A program made the position numbers and the translations under genes. The notes below the pieces were generated by a model. The model was not told the origin of the DNA, made no database searches, and saw only the letters and a program-made list of their open reading frames with translations. From Croceimicrobium hydrocarbonivorans (GTDB lineage Bacteria > Bacteroidota > Bacteroidia > Flavobacteriales > Schleiferiaceae), in the NCBI RefSeq assembly GCF_014524565.1, contig NZ_CP060139.1, forward strand, positions 558,001 to 622,000: a stretch of DNA of 64,000 bases. The letters are read 5' to 3'. Shown piece after piece: positions 17,279-25,702 of this stretch. Each line of letters begins with the position of its first letter. Positions within the stretch are counted from its first letter, which is position 1.

Positions 17279-19834
17279 TTACTTAATCAGTTTTTGAGTA
17301 AACACGGGGGCTTTCTTAGACTCCACCTTAAGGATATACACTCCAGCACTTAAGGCTGTGGTCAGGACTTCTTGCTCCTGAACTTCATCAAAATGACCTT
17401 GCCACACTAATTGACCGGCCTGATTAAACAGATACATATCTACCTGAGGAAGAGTTTGACCGCAAACTACTTTGAAACCATTCTCGGTATTGTAAGCGTA
17501 GTTGTTGTTTAGCGCCTGCTCCTTTACACTTACTCCGGTTTGATTGATGTGAATCACAAATCGATCCGCCAGGTTCCCAGGAACATGCATAAACTGATAG
17601 CTGCTGGTTTTTAAATCAACTCGAGTGCCGGTTAATTTATCCTCCAACTCCACTAACCAAGAAGCTGGTAAGCGTAAATCATTGATGCTGATAGTATAGG
17701 ACTGCTCTAATCCTGATTTAAAGGATAGATCTACTGATTTGCTGCTAAAAGATTCATTCAACTTATTAGCAAAGAATTGATCTCCATTCGCAGAAGTGGT
17801 ATACAAGCTGGGGTATAAAGTAGTGTTCATACGCTTTACAGCATCCAGACCATTATCCCATCCATCAGTGTACTGGCTACTGAAAGCCAAAAGGGTTTCA
17901 TCACTAATACCATCAGCAGAAGCCACCTTCAATTTCAGCACTTGAGCAGTGCTATTGGTTTTATTTTGCGATGGACTTTCAGTTAGAATGCGATCGGCAT
18001 TATCTAAAGCCAGATTGATACTTCCACTTCCGGTGTTCTGCACAAAAAAGGCTTGCATTGGCGCGATATACTGAGAACCGGAGTTTAGAGGACTGTCGGT
18101 ATTGGCATCGTAACCAATCCACTGACTACCATTATAGATATAGTAGGTAGAAGTTAAATCTGTACTATTAGCATCATGGTAAGTATTCCAATCTATTGCT
18201 GATGGATAAGGATTGGGAACCAAATTCCAACCGCTATTACTATTGTCCAAGGCGATATTGATCGCACCATCATTTAAGGCCGTACCACTGGCTGTTAAGG
18301 TAATGGGTAAGGTCCCGAAATAAGTACCATCTCCTAAATAAAGTCCAAAACCATTATCAGTAGTTGAGAAAGAGGTATTAGGAACTGCAGTCCAAGTTCC
18401 TTCTCCACTGTTTGCAGTGCTAGGATCGTAATAATAAATATTCACCTGATTGCTAGTACCTCCAGCACTGGTTATAATACTACCATCACTCACAGACCAA
18501 CCGGATACAGTTCCGCTGGAAATTGGGGATGCAGCGTAAAACCATCTACCGCTACCCGTAAAGGTGCGTTCAACATTAATAGTGTTGCCCCCAGAAACAG
18601 CTCCGATAATTTGGCCATAATTCCCACTATTGTCTGATTCCAATGTGGTTGTTCCACTTACCGTCAAGGTATTGCTATTGGTATTAAGGGTTGCTGAAGC
18701 ATTAACAGTAAGATCATTATTAGCAGTTACATTTTGGGCCATACCCACTGTAGCTGAGGTATTGCTTACAACCACATAATCAAAAGTGACAGGATCACTA
18801 GTGCCCCCCACACTTTGTGCTGCAGTACCATCAAAAAACACTGCACGACTATTATTAGTTAAAGTTCCTCCATTGAGATTGAAATCGCCTCCAACATATA
18901 AGTCACCTCCAGCGGTGCTGGATAAGCTCAAGGTACCGGAACTGCCAATGGTTACATCACCAGCAACATCAATCACATCCGAAGAAGCACCATAATCAAT
19001 AGTACCATCATTCACAATCATGTCATTCGCAATGGTCCAAGCACCTGATGCCGCTCTAGTAATAGATCGACCGGTACTATTCATGGTAAAGTCATAAACT
19101 GAAATCGAACCAAAGCCAGTAGCATCAGAGCTACCTACAAAGCAATAAGACTCTTGAGAAAATGGCGTGGTTGAAGATCCATCAGCGGTATTGCTTACAT
19201 TATAATAGCGAACATAGTCGGCACTAACCCCAGATGGATTGTTTGCAGGAATGCGAGCGAAGGTTCCACCGCCACCACCGGAGTAGGACATAAAACCAAC
19301 GAAGTTAAAGGCAGAAGGACGACCTGATCCGGTGATAGCCGACCATGGAATGGCAAATTCAGCCACATCATTGGCATCGCTAAAGTTTTTGGTCAATGTA
19401 CCGGTTGTTGAGGCTCCCCAGCTTCCTGCACCATCATCCGTTTTGTAATCATCATAGCTATCCTTGATGAAAGCGAAAAAGTCGGCTCGGAATGGAAAAT
19501 TAGGAGTTACCCCATCATAGCCCGTTCCGCTGGCAGTACCATTGGAATTAGAGCCTGAATTAATAGGACTCAAATTATCCACATCAATGTAAATCACAAT
19601 AGCATCGCCGAAATTGGTATGCCCGGATACACCGATGTATAAATTGCTATCATCCCAGGTAAGGTTCCACACCCGCGAATCGACAGTTACACTATGTGAA
19701 CTACCATATTCGCTTGCTCCGATTGTTCCATCGATAGTTGGTGTGGTAAATTGCCCGAATGAGGGGGAAACACCAAATAATAATGAGGCCAAGAGACCCA
19801 ATGTAAATTTGGCCTTAAAGTACTTATGCACCAT
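17279..19834 (-). CDS. T9SS type A secreted protein with CBM9-like N-terminal domain
   Basis: An 851-residue surface or secreted protein. The signal peptide ends near residue 27 (SPSFGQ). Residues 30-230 resemble a CBM9-like carbohydrate-binding domain (IDGTIGASEYG, WDDSNLYIGVSG, IVIYIDVDN). A Ser/Thr/Asn-rich beta-solenoid region follows, then the GWNLVPNPYPSAIDW module common in Bacteroidota surface proteins. The last ~75 residues form a type A sorting domain (QVDMYLFNQAGQLVW ... LSAGVYILKVES ... KLIK). It is therefore exported through Sec and then T9SS. Binding of the adjacent polysaccharide is possible but unproven. Confidence 0.82.
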   Translation of the reverse strand: MVHKYFKAKFTLGLLASLLFGVSPSFGQFTTPTIDGTIGASEYGSSHSVTVDSRVWNLTWDDSNLYIGVSGHTNFGDAIVIYIDVDNLSPINSGSNSNGTASGTGYDGVTPNFPFRADFFAFIKDSYDDYKTDDGAGSWGASTTGTLTKNFSDANDVAEFAIPWSAITGSGRPSAFNFVGFMSYSGGGGGTFARIPANNPSGVSADYVRYYNVSNTADGSSTTPFSQESYCFVGSSDATGFGSISVYDFTMNSTGRSITRAASGAWTIANDMIVNDGTIDYGASSDVIDVAGDVTIGSSGTLSLSSTAGGDLYVGGDFNLNGGTLTNNSRAVFFDGTAAQSVGGTSDPVTFDYVVVSNTSATVGMAQNVTANNDLTVNASATLNTNSNTLTVSGTTTLESDNSGNYGQIIGAVSGGNTINVERTFTGSGRWFYAASPISSGTVSGWSVSDGSIITSAGGTSNQVNIYYYDPSTANSGEGTWTAVPNTSFSTTDNGFGLYLGDGTYFGTLPITLTASGTALNDGAINIALDNSNSGWNLVPNPYPSAIDWNTYHDANSTDLTSTYYIYNGSQWIGYDANTDSPLNSGSQYIAPMQAFFVQNTGSGSINLALDNADRILTESPSQNKTNSTAQVLKLKVASADGISDETLLAFSSQYTDGWDNGLDAVKRMNTTLYPSLYTTSANGDQFFANKLNESFSSKSVDLSFKSGLEQSYTISINDLRLPASWLVELEDKLTGTRVDLKTSSYQFMHVPGNLADRFVIHINQTGVSVKEQALNNNYAYNTENGFKVVCGQTLPQVDMYLFNQAGQLVWQGHFDEVQEQEVLTTALSAGVYILKVESKKAPVFTQKLIK

Positions 19835-19911
19835 TCTAAGACATTTAATTATTAGTAGAAAAACAAATCAATCATCCGACTAATTTGCAGGCATTAACAT
19901 TTTGATTCCAC

Positions 19912-19919
19912 CAAAAATA
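19912..19919 (-). promoter_or_regulatory. candidate -7 element for the T9SS protein gene
   Basis: Minus strand TATTTTTG matches TAnnTTTG and lies 77 bases upstream of the ATG at 19834. No good -33 TTG is visible. A 9-bp inverted repeat lies about 26 bases further upstream. Confidence 0.4.
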
Positions 19920-19945
19920 TTAAAAGGGATGAAAGAATTAAAGAA

Positions 19946-19968
19946 TAAAGTGTAGAATTTACACTTTA
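19946..19968. other. inverted repeat between nadC and the T9SS protein gene
   Basis: Arms TAAAGTGTA and TACACTTTA are perfect reverse complements around GAATT. On the minus strand a T-rich but interrupted tract follows, so it could be a weak terminator for nadC, whose stop is 67 bases away. It also lies upstream of the candidate promoter of the next gene and could be a regulator site. The sequence does not decide between these. Confidence 0.45.
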
Positions 19969-20035
19969 GCGATTTTTTTGAATGATTCTAAGGCTTATAA
20001 TTGCCAGCCCTTGCACTCCATTTTTCAGCAAAAAT

Positions 20036-20884
20036 CTAAGCTAATTCCGCCTTTAAACTCATGTCTAAACCAGAGACACTATGCGTTAAAGCCCCCATCG
20101 AAATGAAGTCTACACCAGTCTCAGCATAAGCCACCAGAGTTTCACCGGTTATTCCCCCTGAAGATTCTGTTTCAATTTTAGATGCAACCAGCTCTACGGC
20201 GCGATAGGTATCCTCAACTGAGAAATTGTCAAACATCACCCTAAGCACTCCTTCCGATTCGAGAACTTGATCCAATTCCTTAAAATCACGCACCTCAACT
20301 TCAATGGGAATATCTAATCCATGCTTAGCTTTATAATCCAAAGCCTTTTGAATCGCTTGGGGCACGCCACCAGCGAAGTCGATATGATTATCCTTGAGCA
20401 TGATCATATCAAATAAACCAAAGCGATGATTATAACCTCCTCCCCAGCGAACAGCCTCTTTTTCAAAAACACGTAAATGCGGGGTAGTTTTACGCGTATC
20501 CAACAAACGCGCCTGGGTATGCGATATGGTATCTACCAGAGCTCTGGTTTTAGTAGCAATGCCACTCATCCTTTGCATTAGGTTTAAAGCCAATCTTTCT
20601 GCCTGTAATAAACTATGTGCCGGTCCCTCCAGATGAAAGGCCAAATCCCCCGGCTTTATCCTACTGCCATCTTCGATTAGGACCTCCATCTTTATTTGAG
20701 GGTCCACTATTTTAAAAACTTCACGGGCCACGGCCACGCCTGCTAAAACACCTTCTTCTTTAACAAGAAGCTTCATTCTGCCTTGCATACCCTGAGGGAA
20801 AGCACAATTTGAGCTATGATCGCCATCGCCGATATCCTCTGCTAAAGCAGCTTTAATTAAAGAATGGTATTTCTCGCTGTCCAT
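20036..20884 (-). CDS. nadC: nicotinate-nucleotide diphosphorylase (carboxylating)
   Basis: Quinolinate phosphoribosyltransferase of 282 residues from the ATG at 20884 (MDSEKYHSLI); a TTG at 20908 would add eight poorly conserved residues. Key motifs are EDIGDGDHSS near the N-terminus, the dimer helix AERLALNLMQRMSGIAT, and LLDTRKTTPHLR followed by EAVRWGGGYNHRFGLFDMIMLKDNH, with the Arg, Lys and His residues that bind quinolinate and PRPP. It makes nicotinate mononucleotide for NAD synthesis. It is a stand-alone gene here, divergent from the NeuD-like gene; nadA and nadB are not in the window. Confidence 0.96.
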   Translation of the reverse strand: MDSEKYHSLIKAALAEDIGDGDHSSNCAFPQGMQGRMKLLVKEEGVLAGVAVAREVFKIVDPQIKMEVLIEDGSRIKPGDLAFHLEGPAHSLLQAERLALNLMQRMSGIATKTRALVDTISHTQARLLDTRKTTPHLRVFEKEAVRWGGGYNHRFGLFDMIMLKDNHIDFAGGVPQAIQKALDYKAKHGLDIPIEVEVRDFKELDQVLESEGVLRVMFDNFSVEDTYRAVELVASKIETESSGGITGETLVAYAETGVDFISMGALTHSVSGLDMSLKAELA

Positions 20885-21059
20885 GTTTCTAAACTTAGGT
20901 CGGTACAAAATTCGAAAAACGGAAAGACTCCCAATCCTTAATTCAATAATAAATGCTGAATAGAACTTGGCCTATTCTATTTCAAACAAAATCTACATTA
21001 TCTAGAAAGCTATCTCTAAATATTTGCTCCTGCTTCAAGGCAATTTCTAATTTTAGGCC

Positions 21060-21674
21060 ATGAATCCATCGCATTCAGAAATCTTACATATCCTTCCCGG
21101 TGGCGGTTTTTCATCAGAAGTCAAGGCCCTGGCTAAAAGTTTGGGTTACAATAGATTTGAATTCTATGACGATGGAATAGCATACTTGAAAAACTTATCC
21201 GAGCTCCCCAAAGAAGGAATGGCAATTATAGCCGCAGGTTCTTCACAGTTGCGACTTAAAATTAAGAGCAAGCTCCCCCCTGGATTATTATATCCGACTT
21301 TGATTCACAATTCAGTTCTATTAATGGAGCCTAGCACCACCCAAATTGGCAAGGGAACTTTAATTGCTGCTGGCTCTATCTGCACTACCGATATTCAGAT
21401 TGGCGACTTTGTTATTATAAATTTACATTGCAGCATTGGTCATGGATGTAAAATAGATGACTTCACCTCTTTAATGCCAGGAGTGCGATTAAGCGGTGAT
21501 ACTCACATTCAAAAAGGGGCCTATTTAGGTTCAAATTCGGTAGTTCTTCCGAACCTAACTATTGGTGAAAATGCAATCGTAGGCGCTGGAGCCGTGGTAA
21601 CCAAAGATGTTCCTGCCAATGCCACAGTAATTGGAGTACCTGCAAGGCAAGTAAAGCCTGCAAATAGGAATTAA
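21060..21674 (+). CDS. NeuD-like sugar O-/N-acyltransferase
   Basis: A 204-residue protein with an N-terminal PglD-type nucleotide-sugar-binding domain (residues 1-80) and a left-handed beta-helix from about 90 to 195 (IGKGTLIAAGSI, IGDFVIINLHCSIGHGCKIDDF, GENAIVGAGAVVTKDVP). The His in NLHCSIGHGCKIDD corresponds to the catalytic base in this family. It probably acetylates a sugar of a surface glycan. It is convergent with a GT4 gene and shares its stop: bases 21671-21674 (TTAA) serve both stop codons. Confidence 0.82.
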   Translation: MNPSHSEILHILPGGGFSSEVKALAKSLGYNRFEFYDDGIAYLKNLSELPKEGMAIIAAGSSQLRLKIKSKLPPGLLYPTLIHNSVLLMEPSTTQIGKGTLIAAGSICTTDIQIGDFVIINLHCSIGHGCKIDDFTSLMPGVRLSGDTHIQKGAYLGSNSVVLPNLTIGENAIVGAGAVVTKDVPANATVIGVPARQVKPANRN

Positions 21675-22720
21675 CTAAATTCTTCGAGGAGTTTTAAAAG
21701 CTGCTGTTTTCTCAAATCAGCAGCATATCGATCCTGAATTAAAAACCTGGCCTCTTTGCGTCGCTTTTCAAGATCTAAACTTTCCAGAGCCAATTTAACC
21801 TGCATTTTAAGACTTAAAACTTCTGCCTTCTCAACTACAAAACCGCTATTACCTACAATTTCAGGTAGGATGTTAACTGATGATACAATAGGAACACATC
21901 CGCAAAGCATGGCCTCACAGAGCGAAAGACCAAATCCCTCGAAACGGGATAATTGAAAGTGAAAGCTGGATTGATAAAACTCTGCCTTTAATTCAGCTTG
22001 ACTTAACCTGCCCAGGTATTTAACCTTGCCCTTTCTCCATTCAGGATTCTTTGGACCATCCGTTCCAATAACCACAAATTCGCAGTTTGGGAATTCGAGG
22101 GCTAACTGTTCAATCAAATCACCTCCTTTCAGTAGAAATTGCGAGTCATTAAAAACCGCGGTGAAACGATAATTATTACGAACATAATCCTGGTCACGCT
22201 CCCATTTACTGAAATCTAGGCCATTGGGAATTACCCGAATCGGGGTTTTCAAATTCGGATAAAACTGCTTGAGGCCTTGAAGCTGATCATATTCGTTGTA
22301 GCTATTATCCGTATGAATCAATGATTCGCTTACTGGTAATAAGCATGTTGCTTTGCGATAAGAAGCTCCGCAAATCTTACGAATCCATTGCTTTCGGAGA
22401 CTCCCGTATTTATAATGGGGCAAACTAGCTGCATCTGTACCATGTAGAACGATATATACAGGAATCTTCAAAATAGCGCCTAAATAGGCTGGAACCAAAG
22501 ACCAGAAGCCGCCAAACTCAATAAAAATGAATTGCGTTTTACGAGCCCGACTTATAATCATGAAAAACTGTTCCAACCATCGCCAGGGGATTAAGGCCCT
22601 CACCTTCCAGTTTCGAACACTTTGCTTTACTGGATAAACTGCTTGTAAGGTTTGAAGATCGCCACAAATGAATGCATTGTAGAAGGGCGCAATAAATAAA
22701 ACCTCTTTTCGAGTGGCCAT
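21671..22720 (-). CDS. glycosyltransferase family 4
   Basis: A 349-residue GT4 enzyme with the C-terminal motif SRFEGFGLSLCEAMLCGCVPIVSS, whose Glu residues form EX7E, and a phosphate-binding region around FLLKGGDLIEQL. The N-terminal half contains a hydrophobic stretch (LVPAYLGAILKIPVYIVLHG), likely a membrane-association helix. It overlaps the convergent acyltransferase gene by the 4-base TTAA. It probably belongs to the same surface-glycan function as its neighbours, but its substrate is unknown. Confidence 0.87.
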   Translation of the reverse strand: MATRKEVLFIAPFYNAFICGDLQTLQAVYPVKQSVRNWKVRALIPWRWLEQFFMIISRARKTQFIFIEFGGFWSLVPAYLGAILKIPVYIVLHGTDAASLPHYKYGSLRKQWIRKICGASYRKATCLLPVSESLIHTDNSYNEYDQLQGLKQFYPNLKTPIRVIPNGLDFSKWERDQDYVRNNYRFTAVFNDSQFLLKGGDLIEQLALEFPNCEFVVIGTDGPKNPEWRKGKVKYLGRLSQAELKAEFYQSSFHFQLSRFEGFGLSLCEAMLCGCVPIVSSVNILPEIVGNSGFVVEKAEVLSLKMQVKLALESLDLEKRRKEARFLIQDRYAADLRKQQLLKLLEEFS

Positions 22721-22882
22721 GTTGGTTTTTCTAAGAAACTGGGGCTAAAGTAAAATTTCGGTGGCATTAGCTTATAATGCCCGAAACAATATTTACGCGT
22801 TCCATGGGTTTGCCTTGCGGAACTATTAAAAAACTAATTTTGAGCCAGCCTTATTTAGATCAGATGCTGATTTGCTTACACT

Positions 22883-24337
22883 ATGGGTAAAGTTGCGAAA
22901 CAATCTTTCTTCAATTCCATCAACTCTTACCTCGGGGTTGTTCTCGGAGCTTTTAACACCATGTTCTTTTTCCCTCGGGTATTTATTGATCAACCCGAAT
23001 TTGTTGGAGAAATCACGACCCTTTTAGCTGCGGCTACCGTTGTTTCCACCTTCGCCCACTTGGGCTTCCCGGTTTCCTTGGTCACCTTTTTTCCTCGACT
23101 CAGCAAAGAACAACAGCAAAGCTTTTGGAGCCTCGCTCTATTTGCGTGTATAGGAGCCAGCCTCATTATGCTGGTTGCTGGCTTTAGCCTTTATCAGCTT
23201 AACTCCTTTTTATTAGGTCCCATTGGCTACGTTCTCCTCTTAAGTATCAGCATGCTATTCTTTGAGCTCTTTGCTGCCTTAAGTCAATATTCTAATAAGG
23301 TTGTATTCCCTCAGTTCATCAAAAACACCTTTCGGAGAATAATCATTTTAGTGGCCTTGATCTTTGCCGCTCTCAATGAGCAAAGTCAGGAATTATTTTA
23401 TCTGATACTAAGTATAGGTTACCTGCTTCAATTACTGGCCGTGATCCTATACAGCATTCCGCAATTGCCAGGCTTCAGCTTTAATTGGGGCAATTTAAAT
23501 CTCAAAGAAATTTTAGGCTACGGTATGCTCATCATGCTCGCCTCCGGTTCCATGCTATTAGTGAGTCGCCTTGATATTTTAATGATTCGAAGTTTCCTCG
23601 GAAAAGCACCAGTAGCTTTTTACAATATTGCCTTCTTTACCGGCACCATAGTCTCCGTCCCTCCCAAAGCATTAATGGTAAGTATTCGTCCTTATTTATC
23701 TAAGGCTTGGGCCCGAAACGACATGAATGAAGTTTCGCAATTATATCGCAAATCAGCGCTCACTCAATTGGCTATATCGGGCTTCATATTCATGTTGATT
23801 TGGGTAAATCTCGATCTTAGCCTTTTTGTAATTCCCGAAAGCTTTCAGTTTGATGCTTTTGCTGGGGTAGTGCTGTGTATAGGGATTAGTGAAATGGTTA
23901 ATAGTGCCACCGGATCAAATGGCTTAATCCTAAGTATCTCCAATCGACAGGCCTATAATTTCTACACGGGCCTATTCTTGATTGTTGTTACTCTATTAGG
24001 AAATCTAGCACTCATTCCAAGTATGGGCCTCCTCGGCGCAGCCTTGGGTAGCTTAATTGCCCTCACCAGTTACAACATCATCAAGTTAATTTTGGCACAT
24101 CGTTTTTTCCAGCTTGTACCCTACAGCAAAACCTTCTGGAAATTGTTAACTGTAATCAGCTTAAGTATTATAGGACTAAGCTTATTAAAGATGCTCGCAT
24201 TACCTCTTTTAGGATTTTTAGCCATTGGCAACCTGCTAATCTTCATCCTGTTTATTGTTCTTTTCAAGTTCACTGATACCCTTGATGATTTCAAACAAAT
24301 CCGAATTCCAGGAATAAATTCTAAGTCTAAAAACTGA
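22883..24337 (+). CDS. polysaccharide flippase / MOP-family exporter
   Basis: A 484-residue protein with about 12-14 membrane helices beginning VAKQSFFNSINSYLGVVLGAFNTMFFF, characteristic of oligosaccharide flippases. It is the second MOP exporter in the window; it is separate from the main locus and only remotely similar to the exporter at 7344-8807. It may serve another surface glycan together with the GT4 and acyltransferase genes beside it. Substrate is unknown. Confidence 0.84.
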   Translation: MGKVAKQSFFNSINSYLGVVLGAFNTMFFFPRVFIDQPEFVGEITTLLAAATVVSTFAHLGFPVSLVTFFPRLSKEQQQSFWSLALFACIGASLIMLVAGFSLYQLNSFLLGPIGYVLLLSISMLFFELFAALSQYSNKVVFPQFIKNTFRRIIILVALIFAALNEQSQELFYLILSIGYLLQLLAVILYSIPQLPGFSFNWGNLNLKEILGYGMLIMLASGSMLLVSRLDILMIRSFLGKAPVAFYNIAFFTGTIVSVPPKALMVSIRPYLSKAWARNDMNEVSQLYRKSALTQLAISGFIFMLIWVNLDLSLFVIPESFQFDAFAGVVLCIGISEMVNSATGSNGLILSISNRQAYNFYTGLFLIVVTLLGNLALIPSMGLLGAALGSLIALTSYNIIKLILAHRFFQLVPYSKTFWKLLTVISLSIIGLSLLKMLALPLLGFLAIGNLLIFILFIVLFKFTDTLDDFKQIRIPGINSKSKN

Positions 24338-24364
24338 TTGTGCCCTTAATAAATAAAGGCGCAG

Positions 24365-24372
24365 TAATTTTG
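24365..24372 (+). promoter_or_regulatory. -7 element directly before the YihY gene
   Basis: TAATTTTG matches TAnnTTTG and ends 4 bases before the ATG at 24377. If used, the transcript would start at or next to the start codon and be leaderless. A TTG occurs 24 bases upstream, slightly farther than usual. Confidence 0.45.
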
Positions 24373-24376
24373 CCCT

Positions 24377-25336
24377 ATGTGGAAGTGGTTTAAAGAACAG
24401 TGGCGCTGGCTTAATAAAAAGGTAGCGCGCTATACCAAACGTATTACCTTGCCCCTGTTTGACGGGCTGAGTTTGTACGATGTTTCCAAATTCTTTTTCC
24501 GTGGAATTATTAAAGGAAGTGTTACCAGCAGAGCAGGTTCTATTGCTTACTCCTTCTTTTTAGCTCTCTTCCCCGGAATCATCTTCTTCTTCACCTTGAT
24601 TCCCTTTTTCCCGGTTGACTCCCTCGAAACGGAAGTTTTTAAGGTTTTTCAACGCATACTGCCTCCAGACACCTTCGATGCCGTTCAGAGCACCATCGCC
24701 GATGTCCTAAATCACAAACGTGGAGGATTATTGTCGGTAGGTTTCTTCCTGGCTATGCTATTCTCTACCAATGGCATCAATGCGATTATCTCCAATTTTA
24801 ATCAAACCATCCATAAGATTGAAGAACGTTCGCTCTGGCAACAACTATTGGTAAGCCTTGGACTTACCGTTGTTATCACCGTTAATTTTCTGGTAGGAAT
24901 AATAGTGATCATCTTTAGTTCAGATGTATTAAATGGTCTCTTGGATTTCTTCGGCCTCGAAGCGATTTCTTCCTTTGCAGTAGAATTGGTCCGCTACCTC
25001 TTATTGGTATTCCTGATCTTTATCGGGATAGTGTTGATTTACAATTTCGCCCCTTCCGGCAAACGAAAATGGCGCTTCTTTTCCCCGGGAGCCATATTGG
25101 CCACGGTACTCATATTAGTAACCTCATACCTCTTTAGTTTTTATGTAGCCAATTTCAATCAGTACAACACCCTCTACGGCTCCATAGGAACTCTAATGGT
25201 AATCATGCTGTGGATATATGTTAATGCCCTGGTTTTGATTATTGGATTCGAACTAAATGCCAGTATTGCCAGTTTAAAATTGGAGCGATTTGAGGAGGAA
25301 CAAAAAGAACTAATGGAGGAGCCAAAAAAAGCTTGA
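24377..25336 (+). CDS. YihY/BrkB family inner-membrane protein
   Basis: A 319-residue membrane protein with six helices and the family hallmarks SRAGSIAYSFFLALFPGIIFFF, FNFAPSGKRKWRFFSPGAILATVL and YNTLYGSIGTLMVIMLWIYV. The family was once called RNase BN, but this is not supported; a transport or envelope role is likelier. A basic N-terminal tail and an acidic C-terminal tail lie in the cytoplasm. Function is unknown. Confidence 0.92.
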   Translation: MWKWFKEQWRWLNKKVARYTKRITLPLFDGLSLYDVSKFFFRGIIKGSVTSRAGSIAYSFFLALFPGIIFFFTLIPFFPVDSLETEVFKVFQRILPPDTFDAVQSTIADVLNHKRGGLLSVGFFLAMLFSTNGINAIISNFNQTIHKIEERSLWQQLLVSLGLTVVITVNFLVGIIVIIFSSDVLNGLLDFFGLEAISSFAVELVRYLLLVFLIFIGIVLIYNFAPSGKRKWRFFSPGAILATVLILVTSYLFSFYVANFNQYNTLYGSIGTLMVIMLWIYVNALVLIIGFELNASIASLKLERFEEEQKELMEEPKKA

Positions 25337-25361
25337 AATTTTTTCAGCTAAGTCTTTTTTT
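25330..25361 (+). terminator. candidate terminator overlapping the YihY stop codon
   Basis: AGC-T-TGAAA pairs with TTTCA-GCT as an 8-bp stem with one bulged T, followed after AAGTC by seven T residues. The T-tract also supplies the -33 region of the rpmH promoter, so termination and reinitiation would be packed into the same 60 bases. Confidence 0.45.
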
Positions 25362-25387
25362 GAATTCAGATTTTCCATTTATATTTG
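25359..25387 (+). promoter_or_regulatory. rpmH promoter, -33 and -7 elements
   Basis: TTTG (25359-25362), 17 bases, then TATATTTG (25380-25387), an exact TAnnTTTG match. It is one of the two best Bacteroidota promoters in the window, as expected for a ribosomal protein gene. The leader to the ATG would be about 45 bases. Confidence 0.75.
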
Positions 25388-25439
25388 CAGCCCGAAAAAC
25401 GAATGGACCACGGCGAGAAGCCGACCTAAATAAAGAGAT

Positions 25440-25598
25440 ATGAAACGTACTTATCAACCTTCAAACCGTAAGAGAAGAAACAAGCACGGTTTTCGTGAAA
25501 GAATGTCTACTGCGAATGGTCGTAAGGTTTTGGCCTCTCGTCGCGCGAAAGGTCGCAAGAAATTATCTGTATCTAGCGAAGGAAACTACAAAGGCTAA
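25440..25598 (+). CDS. rpmH: 50S ribosomal protein L34
   Basis: A 52-residue highly basic protein beginning [20 protein letters not shown] and continuing [22 protein letters not shown], the nearly invariant L34 signature. The short acidic-neutral tail ([10 protein letters not shown]) is a few residues longer than in E. coli. It has its own promoter and a strong terminator. The usual rnpA, yidC or dnaA neighbours of rpmH are absent here. Confidence 0.98.
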   Translation: MKRTYQPSNRKRRNKHGFRERMSTANGRKVLASRRAKGRKKLSVSSEGNYKG

Positions 25599-25627
25599 GA
25601 TGTCTTTGTATTCATAATATATTTATT

Positions 25628-25657
25628 AAGGTGTTGCCAGGCAGCACCTTTTTTTTT
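25628..25657 (+). terminator. rpmH intrinsic terminator
   Basis: AAGGTGTTGCC pairs with GGCAGCACCTT through one G-U pair, followed by an uninterrupted run of nine T residues. A classical intrinsic terminator 30 bases after the rpmH stop. Confidence 0.9.
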
Positions 25658-25702
25658 GCCTGCTCGATTATAGCTTCGTAGATTAAACACCAAATTCAGA
25701 TC

